From NCBI GenBank assembly GCA_963726065.1, contig CAVSAU010000002.1, positions 186,001 to 250,000 of the forward strand: a stretch of 64,000 bases of DNA. Direction: 5' to 3'. Numbering within the stretch: the stretch's first letter is position 1; every line of letters begins with the position of its first letter. The DNA is from Neomesorhizobium sp963726065. Its GTDB lineage: Bacteria > Pseudomonadota > Alphaproteobacteria > Rhizobiales > Rhizobiaceae. This document shows positions 25,444 through 33,990 of this stretch, in pieces. Below the pieces are notes generated by a model, which was given only the letters and a program-made list of their open reading frames with translations, was not told the DNA's origin and did not search any database. The translations under genes were made by a program, and so were the position numbers.

Positions 25444-25853
25444 CAAAGTCCCCAGATTCTTGGCTCGGCGAATTCGATGGAATTGCCGGATGGGTCGCGG
25501 AAGTAGATCGAGCGGCCGCCTTGCGGCCATTCGAAATCGGCCTCGATCGCGACGCCCTTGTTCGTCAGATAGGCTTTCCAGCCGTCGATTTCCTCAGCGC
25601 TCGCCGAAAAGCACAGATGTCCCGGGCCGCGCGTTCCATGCGGCGGCACCGGCAGCCTGGCGTCGGGCGCCGGCGGTTTGCTAGTCGCGTCGGCGTTGAA
25701 CAGCAAGAGCACGCCATTTCCGCAACGGAAGAAAACGTGGCGTCCTTCGACCTTGCCGATCAGCTCCATGCCGAGCTTGTCGCGGTAGAAAGCTTCCGCC
25801 GCAGTGAGATCGCTCACGTAGAGCGCGGATTCAAGGATCGCCGAGGGGATCAT
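25443..25853 (-). CDS. VOC (glyoxalase/bleomycin-resistance) family protein
   Basis: A 136-residue protein of the vicinal-oxygen-chelate fold: ESALYVSDLTAAEAFYRDKL opens the first beta-alpha-beta-beta-beta unit and SIYFRDPSGNSIEFAEPRIW closes the second, with His and Glu as probable metal ligands. Members act as glyoxalases, dioxygenases or drug-binding proteins; which applies here is not clear. ATG at 25853 was chosen over an upstream TTG because the fold begins right after it. Stop and rdgB start overlap. Confidence 0.85.
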   Translation of the reverse strand: MIPSAILESALYVSDLTAAEAFYRDKLGMELIGKVEGRHVFFRCGNGVLLLFNADATSKPPAPDARLPVPPHGTRGPGHLCFSASAEEIDGWKAYLTNKGVAIEADFEWPQGGRSIYFRDPSGNSIEFAEPRIWGL

Positions 25854-25922
25854 GGCACCTGCGCCGGCTGTCTCGAAATCGGGCTTGTCTGCGAAAGCAT
25901 TGGTGAAACAAACCGCCAAACG

Positions 25923-26639
25923 TTAAGCCACCGCCATCTGCTGCAGGTTGACCAGGCGCGAGATGCCCTTCCTGGCAAGCCCCATCAGGGCGGAGAACTC
26001 CTCCTCGGAAAACGGCGTGCCCTCGGCAGTGCCCTGGATCTCGACGATGCCGCCCTTGCCGGTCATGACGAAATTGGCGTCGGTGCCGGCGGCGAAATCC
26101 TCGACGTAATCGAGGTCGATGACCGGCTGGCCGTCGCAGATCCCGCAGGAAATAGCCGCGACATGGTCCCTCAGGACCTTCTGGACGCTGACCATCTGGC
26201 GCGCCTCCATCCAGCGCAGGCAGTCGTAGAGCGCCACCCAGCCGCCGGTGATCGCAGCCGTGCGGGTGCCGCCATCGGCCTGGATGACGTCGCAGTCGAC
26301 GGTGATCTGCATCTCGCCCAGCGCCTGCAGGTCGACGACGGCGCGCAGCGATCGGCCGATCAGCCGCTGGATTTCCAGCGTGCGGCCGCCCTGCTTGCCG
26401 GAGGACGCTTCGCGGCGCATGCGCTCGCCGGTGGCGCGCGGCAGCATGCCGTATTCGGCCGTCACCCAGCCCTTGCCGGAATTGCGCATCCAGCCCGGCA
26501 CCTTTTCCTCGAGGCTTGCCGTGCACAGCACATGGGTGTCGCCGAACTTGACCAGGCAGGAACCTTCCGCGTGTTTCGAGACGCCGCGCTCGAAAGAGAT
26601 GGAGCGCATTTCGTCGGCTTGGCGTTTGGAGGGGCGCAT
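25923..26639 (-). CDS. rph: ribonuclease PH
   Basis: A 238-residue phosphorolytic 3'-exoribonuclease that trims tRNA 3' ends. Typical motifs: MRPSKRQADEMRSISFERG, HAEGSCLVKFGDTHVLC, MLPRATGERMRREASSGKQG and IGRSLRAVVDL. Start ATG at 26639 fits the family N-terminus; the frame upstream is not conserved. It is divergent from hrcA, as in many alphaproteobacteria. Confidence 0.95.
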   Translation of the reverse strand: MRPSKRQADEMRSISFERGVSKHAEGSCLVKFGDTHVLCTASLEEKVPGWMRNSGKGWVTAEYGMLPRATGERMRREASSGKQGGRTLEIQRLIGRSLRAVVDLQALGEMQITVDCDVIQADGGTRTAAITGGWVALYDCLRWMEARQMVSVQKVLRDHVAAISCGICDGQPVIDLDYVEDFAAGTDANFVMTGKGGIVEIQGTAEGTPFSEEEFSALMGLARKGISRLVNLQQMAVA

Positions 26640-26789
26640 TGTTGGGCTTTCCGCTTTTTCAAAATCCTGGCGGCTTGTAACCGCATGAGGGCGGGGGCGC
26701 AAAGGAAAACGCCGGCTTCCGCGGGGTCATCGCATAGCGGGGTCGACCGCTCACATGGGCAACAGTCTTGGCCGGCTTCCTGCCGGAGG

Positions 26790-26817
26790 TTGTGTTCGCC
26801 GGCGGGCAGTCTATATC
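26790..26817 (+). promoter_or_regulatory. candidate sigma-70 promoter for hrcA
   Basis: TTGTGT (26790-26795) and TATATC (26812-26817) are separated by 16 bases, and hrcA begins 31 bases after the -10 box. No CIRCE element (TTAGCACTC-N9-GAGTGCTAA) is visible here, so HrcA does not obviously control its own gene. Confidence 0.4.
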
Positions 26818-26848
26818 TCTAGGGTAAGCTTCGGAGGTGACCGCAGGA

Positions 26849-27919
26849 ATGACGAAACCCGTCATTGACCAGACGCTGCAAACGCTCGACATCCGCTCGC
26901 GCGACATCTTCCGGCTGATCGTCGACACGTACCTGAGGGAAGGCGAGCCGCTCGGCTCCCGCAACCTATCGCGCATGCTGCCGCATTCGCTGTCGCCGGC
27001 GACGGTGCGCAACGTGATGAGCGACCTCGAGCATCTGGGCCTCGTCTACGCGCCGCATATCTCGGCCGGCCGGCTGCCCACTCAGAAGGGCCTGCGGCTT
27101 TTCATCGACGCCTTCATGGAAATCGGCGACCTCTCCGACGACGAGCGCCGCATCATAGACGCGCAAGTGAAGACTTCGGCCAGCGGCGCCACGCTGGAAC
27201 AGATGCTGACCGAGGCGAGCCAGATGCTTTCCGGCCTGTCGCGCGGCGCCGGCCTAGTGCTGGCCAACAAGAGCGACGCAGCGCTCAAGCACATCGAATT
27301 CATCCAGCTGGAGCCGACCAAGGCGCTGGCCGTGATGGTGTCGCAGAACGGCGACGTGGAGAACCGCGTGGTCGACCTGCCGGCCGGCGTCACCGCCTCG
27401 CAGCTGCACGAGGCGTCGAACTACCTCAACGCCCATATTCGCGGCCGCACGCTTGCCGAAGCCAAGCTGGAGATCGCCCGGCTGCGCGAAGAAACCAAGG
27501 CGGCCCTCGATACGCTGTCGCAGGACCTGGTGGAAAAGGGCCTCGCCGTGTGGGCCGGCACCGAGAGCGACCTTCCGGCGCGGCTGATCGTGCGCGGCCG
27601 CGCCAACCTGCTCGAAAACGTCACCGCCCAGGCTGATATCGAAATGCTCAAGCATCTGTTCGAGGACCTGGAGACCAAGGATGGGCTGATGCAGCTGCTC
27701 GACCTTGCCGAAGAGGGTTCAGGCGTTCGCATCTTCATCGGCTCCGAGAACCGGCTTTTTTCGCTCTCCGGCTCCTCGCTGGTGGTGGCGCCCTACCGCG
27801 ACAAGGACGCGCGCGTCGTCGGCGCGCTTGGCGTGATCGGCCCGACGCGGCTGAATTATGCCCGTATCGTGCCGATGGTCGACTATACCGCGCAACTGAT
27901 CAGCCGCATGCTGCGTTAG
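26849..27919 (+). CDS. hrcA: heat-inducible transcription repressor HrcA
   Basis: A 356-residue repressor that binds CIRCE elements upstream of chaperonin genes and is kept active by GroEL. The N-terminal winged helix contains GEPLGSRNLSRMLPHSLSPA and TVRNVMSDLEHLGLVYAPHI; the C-terminal part ends NYARIVPMVDYTAQLISRML. ATG at 26849 follows GCAGGA; a GTG 12 bases earlier is less likely. grpE follows after a 249-base gap that contains repeat copy C. Confidence 0.95.
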   Translation: MTKPVIDQTLQTLDIRSRDIFRLIVDTYLREGEPLGSRNLSRMLPHSLSPATVRNVMSDLEHLGLVYAPHISAGRLPTQKGLRLFIDAFMEIGDLSDDERRIIDAQVKTSASGATLEQMLTEASQMLSGLSRGAGLVLANKSDAALKHIEFIQLEPTKALAVMVSQNGDVENRVVDLPAGVTASQLHEASNYLNAHIRGRTLAEAKLEIARLREETKAALDTLSQDLVEKGLAVWAGTESDLPARLIVRGRANLLENVTAQADIEMLKHLFEDLETKDGLMQLLDLAEEGSGVRIFIGSENRLFSLSGSSLVVAPYRDKDARVVGALGVIGPTRLNYARIVPMVDYTAQLISRMLR

Positions 27920-28063
27920 GGTGTGTCGATACTCAGGTGATGCTGGCCTGCAGATGGCGGCTTTCTGCGCTTGCCGCGGCTACCGTACCTGCATGTACGC
28001 TGCGCTCCGGTTCCCGAAAACCACCGTTTTCGGCGCGGCCTGACCTGAATCTCAATACACCCC
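27920..28063 (+). repeat. stop-codon-abutting mosaic repeat, copy C
   Basis: It begins on the base after the hrcA stop. The arms GGTGTGTCGATACTCAGG and CCTGAATCTCAATACACC pair, with the same arm type as copies A and F. The core has GGCCTGCAGATGGCGGC and CATGTACGCTGCGCTCC. It separates hrcA from grpE and could end or weaken transcription between them. Confidence 0.85.
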
Positions 28064-28097
28064 GACCAGTGGCCTGGGTTCATGGTACCCGTTTACC

Positions 28098-28126
28098 CTT
28101 GATTTTTGCTGCCTGAACCTCGATAT
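28098..28126 (+). promoter_or_regulatory. candidate heat-shock (sigma-32) promoter for grpE
   Basis: CTTGAT (28098-28103), a 17-base spacer and CGATAT (28121-28126) resemble the alphaproteobacterial RpoH promoter, 42 bases upstream of grpE. The -10 match is weak. A dedicated promoter makes sense because a hairpin repeat lies between hrcA and grpE. Confidence 0.3.
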
Positions 28127-28168
28127 CGGGCGCAACTTGAGAACCAATAAGACTGACGGGAAACGGCG

Positions 28169-28819
28169 ATGAGCGACCAGGCGAAAAACGAAAACGCGCC
28201 CGACGAGAATGCGTTGAACGAGATGGAAAATACGGCAAGCGGGGCCGCCGAGGCGCCTGGCAGCGACGGAGACTATGAAGTCGTCGTGCGCCTCGTCAAG
28301 GAAAACGAGGAATTGAAGGACCGCGCGCTGCGTATGGCGGCCGAAATGGAAAACCTGCGCCGGCGCACCGCCCGCGACGTGCACGACGCGCGCTCCTACG
28401 CGGTTTCCAACTTCGCCCGCGACATGCTGTCGGTGTCGGACAATCTGCGCCGCGCCATGGACGCCATCCCCGACGAGGCCAAGGCCGCCGGCGACGCCGG
28501 TTTCAAGGCGCTGATCGAGGGCGTCGAGATAACCGAACGCGCCATGCTGTCGGCGCTGGAGCGCCACGGCGTCAAGAAGCTGGCGCCCGAGGGGGAGAAA
28601 TTCGATCCGAATTTCCACCAGGCGATGTTCGAGGTGCCGAACCCCGACGTGCCGGCCAACACGGTGGTGCAGGTCGTGCAGCCCGGCTATTCGATCGGCG
28701 AGCGCGTGCTGCGCCCGGCCATGGTGGGCGTTTCCAAGGGCGGCCCCAAGCAGGCGGCCGTCAATGACGGCGCGGTCGAGCCCGGCCCGGTCAACGAACA
28801 GGCCGAAAGAGACGCCTGA
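28169..28819 (+). CDS. grpE: nucleotide exchange factor GrpE
   Basis: A 216-residue co-chaperone that releases ADP from DnaK. The N-terminal 40 residues are acidic and disordered, then a long coiled coil (VRLVKENEELKDRALRMAAE), then the beta-wing head. The family signature NPDVPANTVVQVVQPGYSIG followed by RVLRPAMVGVSKG lies near the C-terminus. Start ATG at 28169 (MSDQAKNENAPDENALNEME). Confidence 0.96.
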   Translation: MSDQAKNENAPDENALNEMENTASGAAEAPGSDGDYEVVVRLVKENEELKDRALRMAAEMENLRRRTARDVHDARSYAVSNFARDMLSVSDNLRRAMDAIPDEAKAAGDAGFKALIEGVEITERAMLSALERHGVKKLAPEGEKFDPNFHQAMFEVPNPDVPANTVVQVVQPGYSIGERVLRPAMVGVSKGGPKQAAVNDGAVEPGPVNEQAERDA

Positions 28820-28840
28820 CAGTGAATAGCGTGTAGGGAG

Positions 28841-28875
28841 TAGCGAATAGGGACGAATAGTGTACCTATTCGCTA
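28841..28875. terminator. perfect 11-bp stem-loop after grpE
   Basis: TAGCGAATAGG (28841-28851) pairs perfectly with CCTATTCGCTA (28865-28875). The GAATAG word appears twice more just around it. It lies 22 bases after the grpE stop and 27 bases before the next start, so it may terminate grpE or form the leader of the next gene. Confidence 0.45.
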
Positions 28876-28901
28876 TTGGCTCATTGCTATTTGCTCCGTT
28901 G

Positions 28902-29534
28902 ATGAATCCGACCCTGTTTCTCGATTATTCCGGCGTCGCCGTGTTTGCAGCCACCGGCGCGCTCGCGGCGTCGCGCAAGCAACTCGACATCATCGGCTTC
29001 TTGTTCCTGGCCGCCGTCACCGGCATCGGCGGCGGCACCTTCCGCGACCTCATCCTCGCGGTTCCCGTGGCCTGGGTGGTCAATCCCGACTATCTCGCGA
29101 TCTGCATGCTGGTCGGCATCATCGTCTTCTTCACCGCGCACAAGGTCGAGTCGCGCTACAAGCTGCTGTTGTGGCTCGACGCCATCGGGCTCGCCGCCTT
29201 CTCGGTGATGGGCGCGGCCAAGGGCCTGGTGGTGACGGGATCGGCGTCGATCGCCATCGTCATGGGCATGCTGACGGCGACATTCGGCGGCATTCTGCGC
29301 GACCTGCTGGCCGGCGAGCCTTCGGTGCTGCTGAGGCCCGAGATCTATGTGAGTGCGGCCCTTGCCGGTGCTGCCACGTACACCGTGCTCCACATCGCCG
29401 GCGTTCCCCCGGTCGCCGCGGGCATCGTTGCATTCGCCGCAGCCTTGATCGTGCGTGGCGGCGCGCTGAAATTCGGCTGGAGCTTTCCCGCCTACAAGAG
29501 CCGGCCGGGGCGAAGGCCCGAAGACATTCCGTGA
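28902..29534 (+). CDS. TRIC-like / UPF0126 membrane protein
   Basis: About 210 residues with seven hydrophobic segments. The duplicated family motif appears twice, VTGIGGGTFRDLIL and TATFGGILRDLLAGEPSVLL; bacterial relatives form trimeric potassium channels of the TRIC type. ATG at 28902 (MNPTLFLDYSGVAVFAATGA) starts the first helix properly; a GTG 42 bases earlier lies in the upstream hairpin region. Repeat copy D follows directly after the stop. Confidence 0.88.
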   Translation: MNPTLFLDYSGVAVFAATGALAASRKQLDIIGFLFLAAVTGIGGGTFRDLILAVPVAWVVNPDYLAICMLVGIIVFFTAHKVESRYKLLLWLDAIGLAAFSVMGAAKGLVVTGSASIAIVMGMLTATFGGILRDLLAGEPSVLLRPEIYVSAALAGAATYTVLHIAGVPPVAAGIVAFAAALIVRGGALKFGWSFPAYKSRPGRRPEDIP

Positions 29535-29681
29535 GAGACCGTCTGAAAAATCCGTGATGCCGGCCTGCGAATGGCGGCTTTCTCCGCTTGCGGTGCTCAC
29601 CTACCCAAATGTACGCTGTGCTCCGGTTCTCGAAATCCACCATTCTCGGCTCGGCCTGACGGATTTTTCAGACTGTCTCCG
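29535..29681 (+). repeat. stop-codon-abutting mosaic repeat, copy D
   Basis: It begins at the stop codon of the TRIC-like gene. Its arms GTCTGAAAAATCCGT and ACGGATTTTTCAGAC pair perfectly over 15 bases and share no sequence with the arms of copies A, B or E. The core keeps GCCGGCCTGCGAATGGCGGC and CTACCCAAATGTACGCTG. This is the clearest example of new arms on a conserved core. Confidence 0.9.
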
Positions 29682-29713
29682 AGATTCCAGAACGGCGGCG
29701 GATCGGAAAAGCC

Positions 29714-30711
29714 TCAGAGCAGCCCCACTTCCAGGGCTTCCTGACGAAGGTTCTGGCGCGGACGCGGGCCGACCTGCTGGATGACAAGACCGGCCGCCAG
29801 CGAGCCGAGATCGCCGCATTCCTTCAGGCTGCGGCCGGTTGTGTAGCCGTAGAGAAAGCCCGCCGCGTAGAGGTCGCCGGCGCCGGTGGTGTCGACCAGC
29901 TCGTCGATTCTCGATCGCCTCGATGGGAACGGTTTCGTCGCCGCGCACGATGATCGAACCCTTTTCCGAGCGGGTGACGGCGGCGATGCGGCAGTCCTTG
30001 CGGATAGCGGCCAGCGCCGCCTCGAACGACGAGGTCTGGTAGAGCGACTTGATCTCGTGGCTGTTGGCAAAGACGATGTCGACCGTGCCCGACCGCATCA
30101 GGTCGAGGAACTCGTCGCGGTAGCGGTCGACGCAGAACGGAATCCGACAGCGTCATCGACACTTCGCGGCCGGCCGCATGGGCATGCGCTGGCGGTCAGC
30201 CGGATCGCTTCCTTGGCGCGCGGCGGATCCCAGAGATAGCCCTCGAAATAGGTGACCTTGGCGCCCGACGCCTTGTCGGCCTCGACATCCTCCGGCCCGA
30301 GCTCGACGCAGGCGCCGAGATAGGTGTTCATCGAGCGCTCGCCGTCGGGCGTGACGAAAATCATCGAACGCGCCGTCGGCGGCTCGCCGGTGAGCGGCTT
30401 GGTGTCGAAGGCGACGCCCTGCGCGTGGATGTCGTGGTAGTAGATGTCGCCGAGCGCGTCCGGACGACACCTTGCCGAAGAAGGCGGCGCGGCCGCCGAA
30501 GCTGGCAATGCCGGCCGCCGTGTTGCCGGCGCTGCCGCCCGAGGCCTCGATGGCCGGTCCCATGCGGCTGTAGAGCAGGCTCGGCGCGCTCCGTGTCGAT
30601 CAGGTTCATCGCGCCCTTGATGATGCCGTTCTCGGCCAGGAAGGCGTCGTCGCACTGGGCGATGATGTCGACAATGGCGTTGCCGATGCAAAGCACGTCG
30701 TACTGGCTCAT
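29714..30711 (-). CDS. PfkB family carbohydrate/adenosine kinase (several frameshifts)
   Basis: Start ATG at 30711 (MSQYDVLCIGNAIVDIIAQC). Following the protein across frames gives GGSAGNTAAGIASFGGRAAF, then PPTARSMIFVTPDGERSMNT, FANSHEIKSLYQTSSFEAAL and the catalytic motif DTTGAGDLYAAGFLYGYTTG, ending LEVGLL before TGA. The order matches bacterial adenosine-kinase-like PfkB proteins of about 330 residues. At least five frame changes are needed (about 30590, 30467, 30170, 30145 and 29910); the one at 30590 is a single extra base. All key residues survive, so sequence error is likelier than decay. Confidence 0.75.
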
Positions 30712-30875
30712 CAAGGTCTCCGCGAAGGCCGGCAGCTCCCGGCATCTGGCACGCCGGTCGCGGGCGGGTCTAGCGGCATGACCCGGAAAATTGGAACCAC
30801 TTTCGCGTTGCCGAGCGATTCTTGCGGCATCGCCGGCCGGTCTCCTATCTCGCTGACGCAAGGAGATTGCTAAAG

Positions 30876-31618
30876 ATGATCCTCGAGGCCGCCCGCGCCG
30901 CTGTCAGCCGGCTGTTCAGCGCGGAGTTCCGCAGCGGTCTTCTTCAAGACGCTCGGCCTGACGCTGCTCGCGCTGGTCGCCTGTGGTTCGGGCTGAAGGA
31001 GCTGTTCGACTGGCTGGCGCTGCCGTGGATCGATGCCGCTGCTGCCCGGCTTCCCGAGCTGGGCCGGCTGGCTCGGCCTGGTCGCCGCGATCCTCGCCGG
31101 CATCGGCCTGGCGCTCGGCGCTTGCGCTGCTTGATCGCGCCGGTGACGGCCATCGTCGCCGGGCTGTTTCTCGACGATGTCGCCGAAGTGGTCGAGCACA
31201 ACGATTATCCGCGCGACCCGCCCGGCCGCCCCGTGCCGGCCATTCCGGGCGATCGGTGCTGTCGCTGAAATTCTTCGGCGTGGTCGTCGTCGGCAATCTC
31301 ATCGCCCTGTTCCTGCTGTTGATACCCGGCGTCAACATCGCCGCGTTCTTCCTGGTCAACGGCTATCTGCTCGGCCGCGAGTTCTTCGAGTTCGCCGCCA
31401 TGCGCTTCCGCCCGGAAGCGGAGGCCAAGGCGCTGCGCCGCAAGCACGCCGGCACCGTTTTCCTGGCCGGTCTGGTCATTTCGGCGTTTCTGGCCGTGCC
31501 CTTGCTCAACCTTCTGACGCCGCTGTTTGCCGCCGCCATGATGGTGCATCTGCACAAGATGATATCGGCCAGCGACCCGGAATTTTCAGGCGAGATGGCG
31601 ATGCGCCGCGCCGCCTGA
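30876..31618 (+). CDS. EI24/CysZ-like membrane protein (frameshifted)
   Basis: ATG at 30876 follows AAGGAGATTGC. The product reads MILEAARAAVSRLFS, then FWLALPWID-like and IAPVTAIVAGLFLDDVAEVV segments, and ends with a clean 110-residue frame from LKFFGVVVVGNLIALFLLL to GEMAMRRAA. Four or more hydrophobic helices fit the EI24 family, whose best-known member, CysZ, imports sulfate. Frame changes occur near 30922 (extra G), 30983 (missing base), 31040 (extra G) and around 31120-31250. Substrate not determined. Confidence 0.65.
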
Positions 31619-31681
31619 GCGCAAGGTCTTTGCCGCAAGTCCGGACGACGCCCGCAGGTCCGAGGGTTCAGTCGGCGAGGA

Positions 31682-32000
31682 TCAGGACCTGGTGCGCCAC
31701 GCCATGCGCATATAGACGTCGCCCTGCGCCAGTTCGTCGAGCATCTGCGCCAGCCGCTTCCGCCGCGTTTCCACGCGTCTGGCGCTGGCGATCCAGCGGA
31801 GATAATCATTGCGCTGGTAGTCCGGGCGCGCCTCGTAGACACCCGTCAGCCCGTGTTCGAGGAGCGCCTCGCGGACAAAATCGGGTATTGAATGGAGGTC
31901 CGCTGGAGGCCCATCGGCGCATAAAATATGCGGCAGCGCGGACGGGTCAATATGGCCGCCGTGGCGTTTTCCACGCGGCGAATGCCGCGAGATTGACGTC
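31682..32000 (-). CDS. YdeI/OmpD-associated family protein (frameshifted or truncated)
   Basis: The C-terminal half is clear: YEARPDYQRNDYLRWIASAR followed by RKRLAQMLDELAQGDVYMRM matches the YdeI/OmpD-associated family. Upstream, DPSALPHILCADGPPADLHS is in frame, but the plausible beginning (ELSAYPGDVNLAAFAAWKTP) lies in another frame, broken near 31950. No firm start codon can be chosen. Function of the family is unclear. Confidence 0.5.
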
Positions 32001-32071
32001 GCCGGGATAGGCCGATAGTTCTTGACGCCGTCGACATCGGGGTGGCCCGCTGAGCCGGGGAGGCGAGAACC

Positions 32072-32524
32072 ATGACCACCGACCTGCTGCTGGCGATTGC
32101 CCACCATTTCGTGTTCTTCGCGCTGATAGCGGTTCTCGCCGCAGAAACCGTGCTGGTGCGCCCCGGCCTTGCCGGCGACGCGCTGCGGCGTGTCGGCAGG
32201 CTCGATGCAGCCTATGGCGGCCTGGCGGGGTTGATGCTGATCGTCGGCTTCAGCCGCGTCTTCTTCGGCCTCAAGGGCTGGGAGTTCTACATCTACAACT
32301 GGGTGTTCTGGGCGAAGATCGCCTGCTTCCTGCTGGTCGGCGCGCTTTCGGCGCCGCTGACGGCGCGCGTGCTGAAATGGAACCAGGCCTTGCGCACCAA
32401 CCCCGCCCATGTGGTACCCGACAGCGAGATCGGCGCGGCGCAGGCCTGGCTGAGGGCCGAGGGCGCAGTGTTCCTGCTTGTTCCCGTCTTCGCCGCCGCG
32501 ATGGCGCGCGGCTACGGCGTCTGA
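32072..32524 (+). CDS. DUF2214 family membrane protein
   Basis: A 150-residue inner-membrane protein with four hydrophobic helices, beginning LLLAIAHHFVFFALIAVLAA and including LMLIVGFSRVFFGLKGWEFY. The His-His pair near the start is typical of the family. No function is known. Start ATG at 32072 follows GGGAGGCGAGAACC. Its 3' end overlaps that of nth by 13 bases on the opposite strand. Confidence 0.8.
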   Translation: MTTDLLLAIAHHFVFFALIAVLAAETVLVRPGLAGDALRRVGRLDAAYGGLAGLMLIVGFSRVFFGLKGWEFYIYNWVFWAKIACFLLVGALSAPLTARVLKWNQALRTNPAHVVPDSEIGAAQAWLRAEGAVFLLVPVFAAAMARGYGV

Positions 32525-33267
32525 ACCGCTGCGATTTCAATCAGCGGCGCCGGGATGCTGTTGGTCTTCACCGCGGCCTTGCAGATATCGGCGATGATGC
32601 AGGCAACGCAATCCGGCGTGCGCGCCTTGCAGACATAGCGGCCATGCAGGATCAGCCAGTGATGCGCGTGGCGCATGTATTTTTCCGGGATGATCCTGAT
32701 GAGGCCGCGCTCGACCTCTTCAGGCGTCATGCCCGGCGCCAGGCCGAGCCGGTTGCCGATGCGCAGGATGTGCGTGTCCACCGCCATGGTCGGCTGGCCG
32801 AACGCCATGTTGAGCACCACATTGGCGGTCTTGCGGCCGACGCCGGGCAGCTTGACCAGCGCGTCGAGATCGCCCGGCACCTGGCCGCCATGGTCGCGGA
32901 TCAGCGCCGCCGACAGGGCGATCACATTTTTGGCCTTGGCGCGCCACAGGCCGATGGTGCGGATGTATTCGCCAACCCTCGCTTCGCCGAGCTCCAGCAT
33001 CTTTTGCGGCGTGTCGGCGGTCCTGAACAGCGCCCGCGTCGCCTTGTTGACGCCCGCGTCGGTCGCCTGCGCCGACAGGACGACGGCGACCAGCAGGGTG
33101 TAGGCGTTGACGTGTTCGAGCTCGCCCCTGGGCTCCGGTCGCTGCACCGAAAAGCGGCGGAAGATTTCCTCGACCTCTTCAGGCGTGTAAAGCGATCTCG
33201 GCCGCGCCGGGCGCTTTGCGGCGCGCCGCACGGCGCCTGCGGCAACTTTGTCGTTGGGCTTTTTCAT
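32512..33267 (-). CDS. nth: endonuclease III
   Basis: A 251-residue DNA glycosylase/AP lyase for oxidised pyrimidines. The helix-hairpin-helix LPGVGRKTANVVLNMAFGQP carries the catalytic Lys, and AVDTHILRIGNRLGL carries the catalytic Asp. The [4Fe-4S] cluster Cys are in YVCKARTPDCVACIIADICK (C-x6-C-x2-C-x5-C). An N-terminal basic extension of about 25 residues precedes the conserved domain. Start ATG at 33267; divergent from the DUF2244 gene 22 bases away, so their promoters overlap. Confidence 0.96.
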   Translation of the reverse strand: MKKPNDKVAAGAVRRAAKRPARPRSLYTPEEVEEIFRRFSVQRPEPRGELEHVNAYTLLVAVVLSAQATDAGVNKATRALFRTADTPQKMLELGEARVGEYIRTIGLWRAKAKNVIALSAALIRDHGGQVPGDLDALVKLPGVGRKTANVVLNMAFGQPTMAVDTHILRIGNRLGLAPGMTPEEVERGLIRIIPEKYMRHAHHWLILHGRYVCKARTPDCVACIIADICKAAVKTNSIPAPLIEIAAVQTP

Positions 33268-33289
33268 CGCCTTTCTATATTCTGAGGCA

Positions 33290-33784
33290 ATGAGCGAGAA
33301 CAATGCCGGCTTCGCCGCCGACGAACCGTTTTTCAGGGCGCTGCTCATGCCGCACCGGTCGCTTGGGCGCACCGGTTTTGCGGTGCTCATGGGCGCCATG
33401 CTCGCCGGTTCGCTCGCCTGCGGGGCCATATTCCTCGTCAACGGGGCCTGGCCGGTGTTCGGCTTCTTCGGCCTCGACATGCTCTTGATCTACGGCGCCT
33501 TCAAGCTCAACTACCGCGCCGGCCGCGCGCGCGAGGAAGTGGCGGTCTCGCGCACCGCTCTCGACATCCTCAAGACCGCTCCCTCCGGACGCACCGAAGA
33601 GCACCATTTCAACCCGTTCTGGGCACGTTTCCAGATCGCCCGCCATGCCGAGATCGGCATCACCGGCATGAAGGTCGAAGGACAGGGACGCAGCGTGCCG
33701 ATCGGCGGCTTCCTCAACCCCGACGATCGCGAAAGCTTCGCCACCGCATTCGCCGTCGCATTGGCAAAGGCCAAGCGCGGATAG
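33290..33784 (+). CDS. DUF2244 domain-containing membrane protein
   Basis: A 164-residue protein with two transmembrane helices, FAVLMGAMLAGSLACGAIFL and VFGFFGLDMLLIYGAFKLNY, followed by a soluble C-terminal domain containing FNPFWARFQIARHAEIGITG. It fits DUF2244, found in alphaproteobacteria, often next to nth as here. Function unknown. ATG at 33290 was chosen over an upstream in-frame start that would lie in the nth promoter. Confidence 0.85.
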   Translation: MSENNAGFAADEPFFRALLMPHRSLGRTGFAVLMGAMLAGSLACGAIFLVNGAWPVFGFFGLDMLLIYGAFKLNYRAGRAREEVAVSRTALDILKTAPSGRTEEHHFNPFWARFQIARHAEIGITGMKVEGQGRSVPIGGFLNPDDRESFATAFAVALAKAKRG

Positions 33785-33990
33785 AGTATTTCGCAGCCGG
33801 GTGGAATCACCTGGCGTCGCATCAAATGCGGCTAAACAGATTGAGCGGCATGCCCGGTTCAACCAGAACGCATTCCGCTCCAGCGCGGGAAAAATACCCT
33901 CGGCCAAACGGCGAAAAAATCTCTGGTTGCAAGAAACGGGTGGAGAGCGTGGCCGCCAGGCGCGATATTCCGCGCCAAGGAGAACTTGCC

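Noticed and set aside
26703..26848. CIRCE element upstream of hrcA
   Set aside because: No TTAGCACTC/GAGTGCTAA pair is present; only a sigma-70-like promoter is visible.
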